From Microbacterium lacus (GTDB lineage Bacteria > Actinomycetota > Actinomycetes > Actinomycetales > Microbacteriaceae), in NCBI RefSeq assembly GCF_002812805.1, contig NZ_NMUM01000030.1:186001-250000 (forward strand): a DNA stretch of 64,000 nucleotides, given 5' to 3'. A program made the position numbers and the translations under genes. Below the pieces are notes generated by a model, which worked only from the letters and a program-made list of their open reading frames with translations, ran no database searches and was not told the origin of the DNA. This document shows, piece by piece, positions 63,630 to 64,000 of this stretch (positions are counted from its first letter, which is position 1; each line of letters opens with the position of its first letter).

Positions 63630-64000
63630 CGCGCAGCCTCTTCGAGGTCACGGGGACCGAATGCATCCGGCAGGACTTCATCGATCGTGCGGATGCCCGA
63701 CACGGTCTCGAGCAGCATGCCCGGCAGGGCGAACTCGTTCAACAGTTGCCGGCAGCGTCCGCACGGCATGATCGTCTCGCCCGCATTGTTGACGCAGACG
63801 AACGCGACGAGCTGTCCGCCGCCCGACATGCGCAGGTCACCGACCAGCGCGCACTCAGCGCACAGGCCGACTCCGTAGGAGGCGTTCTCGACGTTGCAGC
63901 CCGAGACGATGCGGCCGTCGCTCACGAGCGCCGCAGCACCCACGCGGTACCGCGAGTAGGGGGCGTAGGCACGTTGCATGGCGTCGGTTGCCACCGCACG
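63626..64000 (-). CDS. cdd: Cytidine deaminase (5' end outside window)
   Basis: A cytidine deaminase fragment of about 124 residues; an in-frame GTG at 63994 exists, but the frame is open to the window end and the family usually has a few more residues. NVENASYGVGLCAECALVGD gives the catalytic Glu and the first zinc Cys, and MPCGRCRQLLNEFALPG the other two cysteines. It converts cytidine to uridine for salvage. First gene of the cdd-deoA-add operon as seen here. Confidence 0.95.
   Translation of the reverse strand, partial: RAVATDAMQRAYAPYSRYRVGAAALVSDGRIVSGCNVENASYGVGLCAECALVGDLRMSGGGQLVAFVCVNNAGETIMPCGRCRQLLNEFALPGMLLETVSGIRTIDEVLPDAFGPRDLEEAAR

Overview
The window looks like a chromosomal segment of a high-GC actinobacterium, probably Microbacteriaceae (Microbacterium-like). 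This is inferred from the strongly G/C-ending codons, the AccD/AccE/AccA3 acyl-CoA carboxylase set, and a gene backbone that, as I remember it, follows Mycobacterium tuberculosis Rv3275-Rv3315: purE, purK, PH-domain protein, birA, accD5, accE5, maf, accA3, lpdA, purine nucleoside phosphorylase, pmmB, add, deoA, cdd. No tRNA, rRNA or CRISPR array was seen.

Layout. 1-7.2 kb: plus-strand polysaccharide cluster (ABC exporter ATPase end, membrane acyltransferase, several GT2 glycosyltransferases, NeuD-like acetyltransferase, DegT-type aminotransferase). 7.3-10.3 kb: an intact IS21-type element (7679-9808, with inverted repeats and a 5-bp target duplication) inserted into a badly decayed IS3-type element. 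10.4-21.4 kb: secreted and surface proteins, a sugar-nucleotide SDR and more glycosyltransferases. 21.6-27.6 kb: DUF4012 protein, two small cell-surface paralogues (one with an LALTG sortase-like tail), a GT2-GtrA fusion and an LCP ligase. 27.6-45.5 kb: the conserved backbone (purEK, birA, ACC subunits, a two-component system, an RNA methylase, maf, lpdA, nucleoside phosphorylase, phosphomutase). 46.8-55 kb: complete mannitol PTS regulon (HPr, MtlR-type regulator, EIIB-like protein, HPr, EI, MtlA, MtlF, MtlD). 55-60 kb: iron-regulated siderophore uptake operon with two DtxR/IdeR-type boxes. 61-64 kb: nucleoside salvage operon add-deoA-cdd.

Most unusual content. Three different genes, each joining an AbiEi-like N-terminal region to a DUF559/Vsr-like nuclease domain, are bracketed on both sides by a long near-perfect palindrome. 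Each gene has its own palindrome sequence, and the two copies of a pair have exactly the same length (65/65, 60/60 and 50/50 bp). In all three the layout is palindrome, about 100-130 bp, ORF, 0-17 bp, palindrome, giving a unit of about 1.1 kb set between backbone genes. A solitary 50-bp palindrome of the third family lies between purK and purE, and a related one lies between mtlA and mtlF. This looks like a family of nuclease-associated hairpin elements, in organisation like REP/RAYT elements but with a different enzyme. I know of no named description of it.
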